In this document: in pieces, positions 6,167-6,709 of the stretch
Position numbering within the stretch: the stretch's first letter is position 1
How the letters are laid out: the number at the start of each line of letters is the position of its first letter
Source of the DNA: Gammaproteobacteria bacterium
GTDB lineage: Bacteria > Pseudomonadota > Gammaproteobacteria > Pseudomonadales > Pseudohongiellaceae
NCBI GenBank assembly: GCA_003556835.1
Contig: PWQG01000358.1
Coordinates: 1-6,709 of the forward strand
Direction: 5' to 3'
DNA: 6,709 nt
The notes under the pieces: generated by a model
The model's input: only the letters and a program-made list of their open reading frames with translations
What the model was told of the DNA's origin: nothing
The model's database searches: none
Position numbers and translations under genes: made by a program

Positions 6167-6709
6167 ATGAAAATAATCATCAATGACTCCGAATATGAAT
6201 GCAAGGAGGGCCAGAAGGTGCTGGATGTGGCCCGGGCCAATGGAGTGCACCTGCCCACTCTCTGCTTCAATCCCCTCAACGCTGCGGCGCGTCCGGCGGG
6301 ATGCCGGCTGTGCGTCGTGGAAGTGCTGGAAGGCGGCAGGCCGGGACTGCAATCCAGCTGTACGCTTCCGGTGGCGAACGGTCTGAAGGTATCCACCAGG
6401 AGCCGGCCGGTGTACGATCAGCGGCGGGAAGTCGTGGAACTGCTGCTGTCGGAGCACGAACAGGATTGCAGGAACTGTTTCGTGAGCGGTGATTGCGTAT
6501 TCTCCGAACTCTGCAGGGAATACGACATCAACGGGGTGTCGGTCTGTTCCGAATGCCCCAACCGAAGGCAGGGCTGCCTGCTCTCGAGAGGGGTGCTCTG
6601 CCTGGGTCCGATCACATATGCCAACTGCGACGCATATTGCACCCGTCGCGGGTACAGCTGCGAGGGCTGCCACAGTGTGATGCAAAACGAAGACCTGCTC
6701 CGGTTTGGC
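6167..6709 (+). CDS. NuoG/HoxU-like iron-sulfur protein fused to the C-terminal (medial/distal cluster) half of a hydrogenase small subunit; runs off the right edge
   Basis: The frame is open from ATG 6167 to the window end (181 residues). An in-frame TGA at 6155 and the typical family N-terminus (MKIIINDSEYECKEGQKVLD) fix the start, although no good ribosome binding site is visible. Residues 1-80 are a plant-type [2Fe-2S] ferredoxin domain with C33, C46, C49 and C65. Residues 97-110 are the His-Cys3 [4Fe-4S] motif of NuoG/HoxU (H97-x3-C101-x2-C104-x5-C110). Residues 127-168 then carry C127, C130, C137, C145, C154, C158, C165 and C168, with the phrase CLGPITYANCDAYC, matching the C-terminal cluster region of sulfhydrogenase delta subunits (HydD) and MvhG. 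Eight cysteines suit two [4Fe-4S] clusters, the medial and distal clusters missing from the first operon gene. The subunit would carry electrons between the flavin module and the hydrogenase module. What follows residue 181 cannot be seen. Confidence 0.9.
   Translation, partial: MKIIINDSEYECKEGQKVLDVARANGVHLPTLCFNPLNAAARPAGCRLCVVEVLEGGRPGLQSSCTLPVANGLKVSTRSRPVYDQRREVVELLLSEHEQDCRNCFVSGDCVFSELCREYDINGVSVCSECPNRRQGCLLSRGVLCLGPITYANCDAYCTRRGYSCEGCHSVMQNEDLLRFG

Overview
The window looks like part of a bacterial hydrogenase locus from an anaerobe. The G+C content is moderate and the genes are tightly packed. The gene content (HydD-type hydrogenase small-subunit sequence, NuoE, NuoF and NuoG homologues, a GltD-type flavoprotein, and hypF) is most reminiscent of Desulfobacterota or other strict anaerobes. 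That taxonomic guess rests on gene content alone and is an inference.

Layout. Bases 1-276 (minus strand) hold the first 92 codons of hypF, the carbamoyltransferase that makes the cyanide ligands of [NiFe] hydrogenases. Bases 277-915 are a non-coding divergent region. It carries a degenerate 9-bp tandem repeat, a good sigma70-type promoter (TTGACA, 17 bp, TACTAT) whose spacer contains a Fur-box-like dyad, and a leader of about 220 nt with weak hairpins. Bases 916-6709 (plus strand) hold a compact operon of four recognisable genes: a chimeric hydrogenase small-subunit / [FeFe]-hydrogenase-like protein, a NuoE/HydC-like [2Fe-2S] protein, a 1055-residue NuoF/HydB-GltD fusion flavoprotein, and a NuoG/HoxU-like iron-sulfur protein that runs off the right edge. 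A possible 26-codon ORF sits in the only sizeable gap of the operon.

How the genes fit together. NuoE, NuoF and NuoG homologues form the NADH module of complex I, of NAD-linked [NiFe] hydrogenases (Hox) and of electron-bifurcating hydrogenases (HydABC, HydABCSL). Here three things are rearranged. (1) The hydrogenase small subunit seems to be split: its proximal-cluster half is the N-terminus of the first gene, and its eight-cysteine medial/distal-cluster half is attached to the NuoG-like protein. (2) The first gene also carries two ferredoxin clusters and a degenerate H-cluster domain. That domain keeps all four cysteines for the [4Fe-4S] part but has lost the proton-relay cysteine and other residues around the di-iron site. 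(3) The C-terminal ferredoxin domain expected on HydB is replaced by a complete GltD/NfnB-like FAD and NADPH module. With hypF next door, the simplest reading is a [NiFe] hydrogenase complex, possibly electron-bifurcating and linked to both NAD(H) and NADP(H), whose catalytic large subunit should be encoded just beyond the right edge. The large subunit is not in the window, so hydrogenase activity is inferred.
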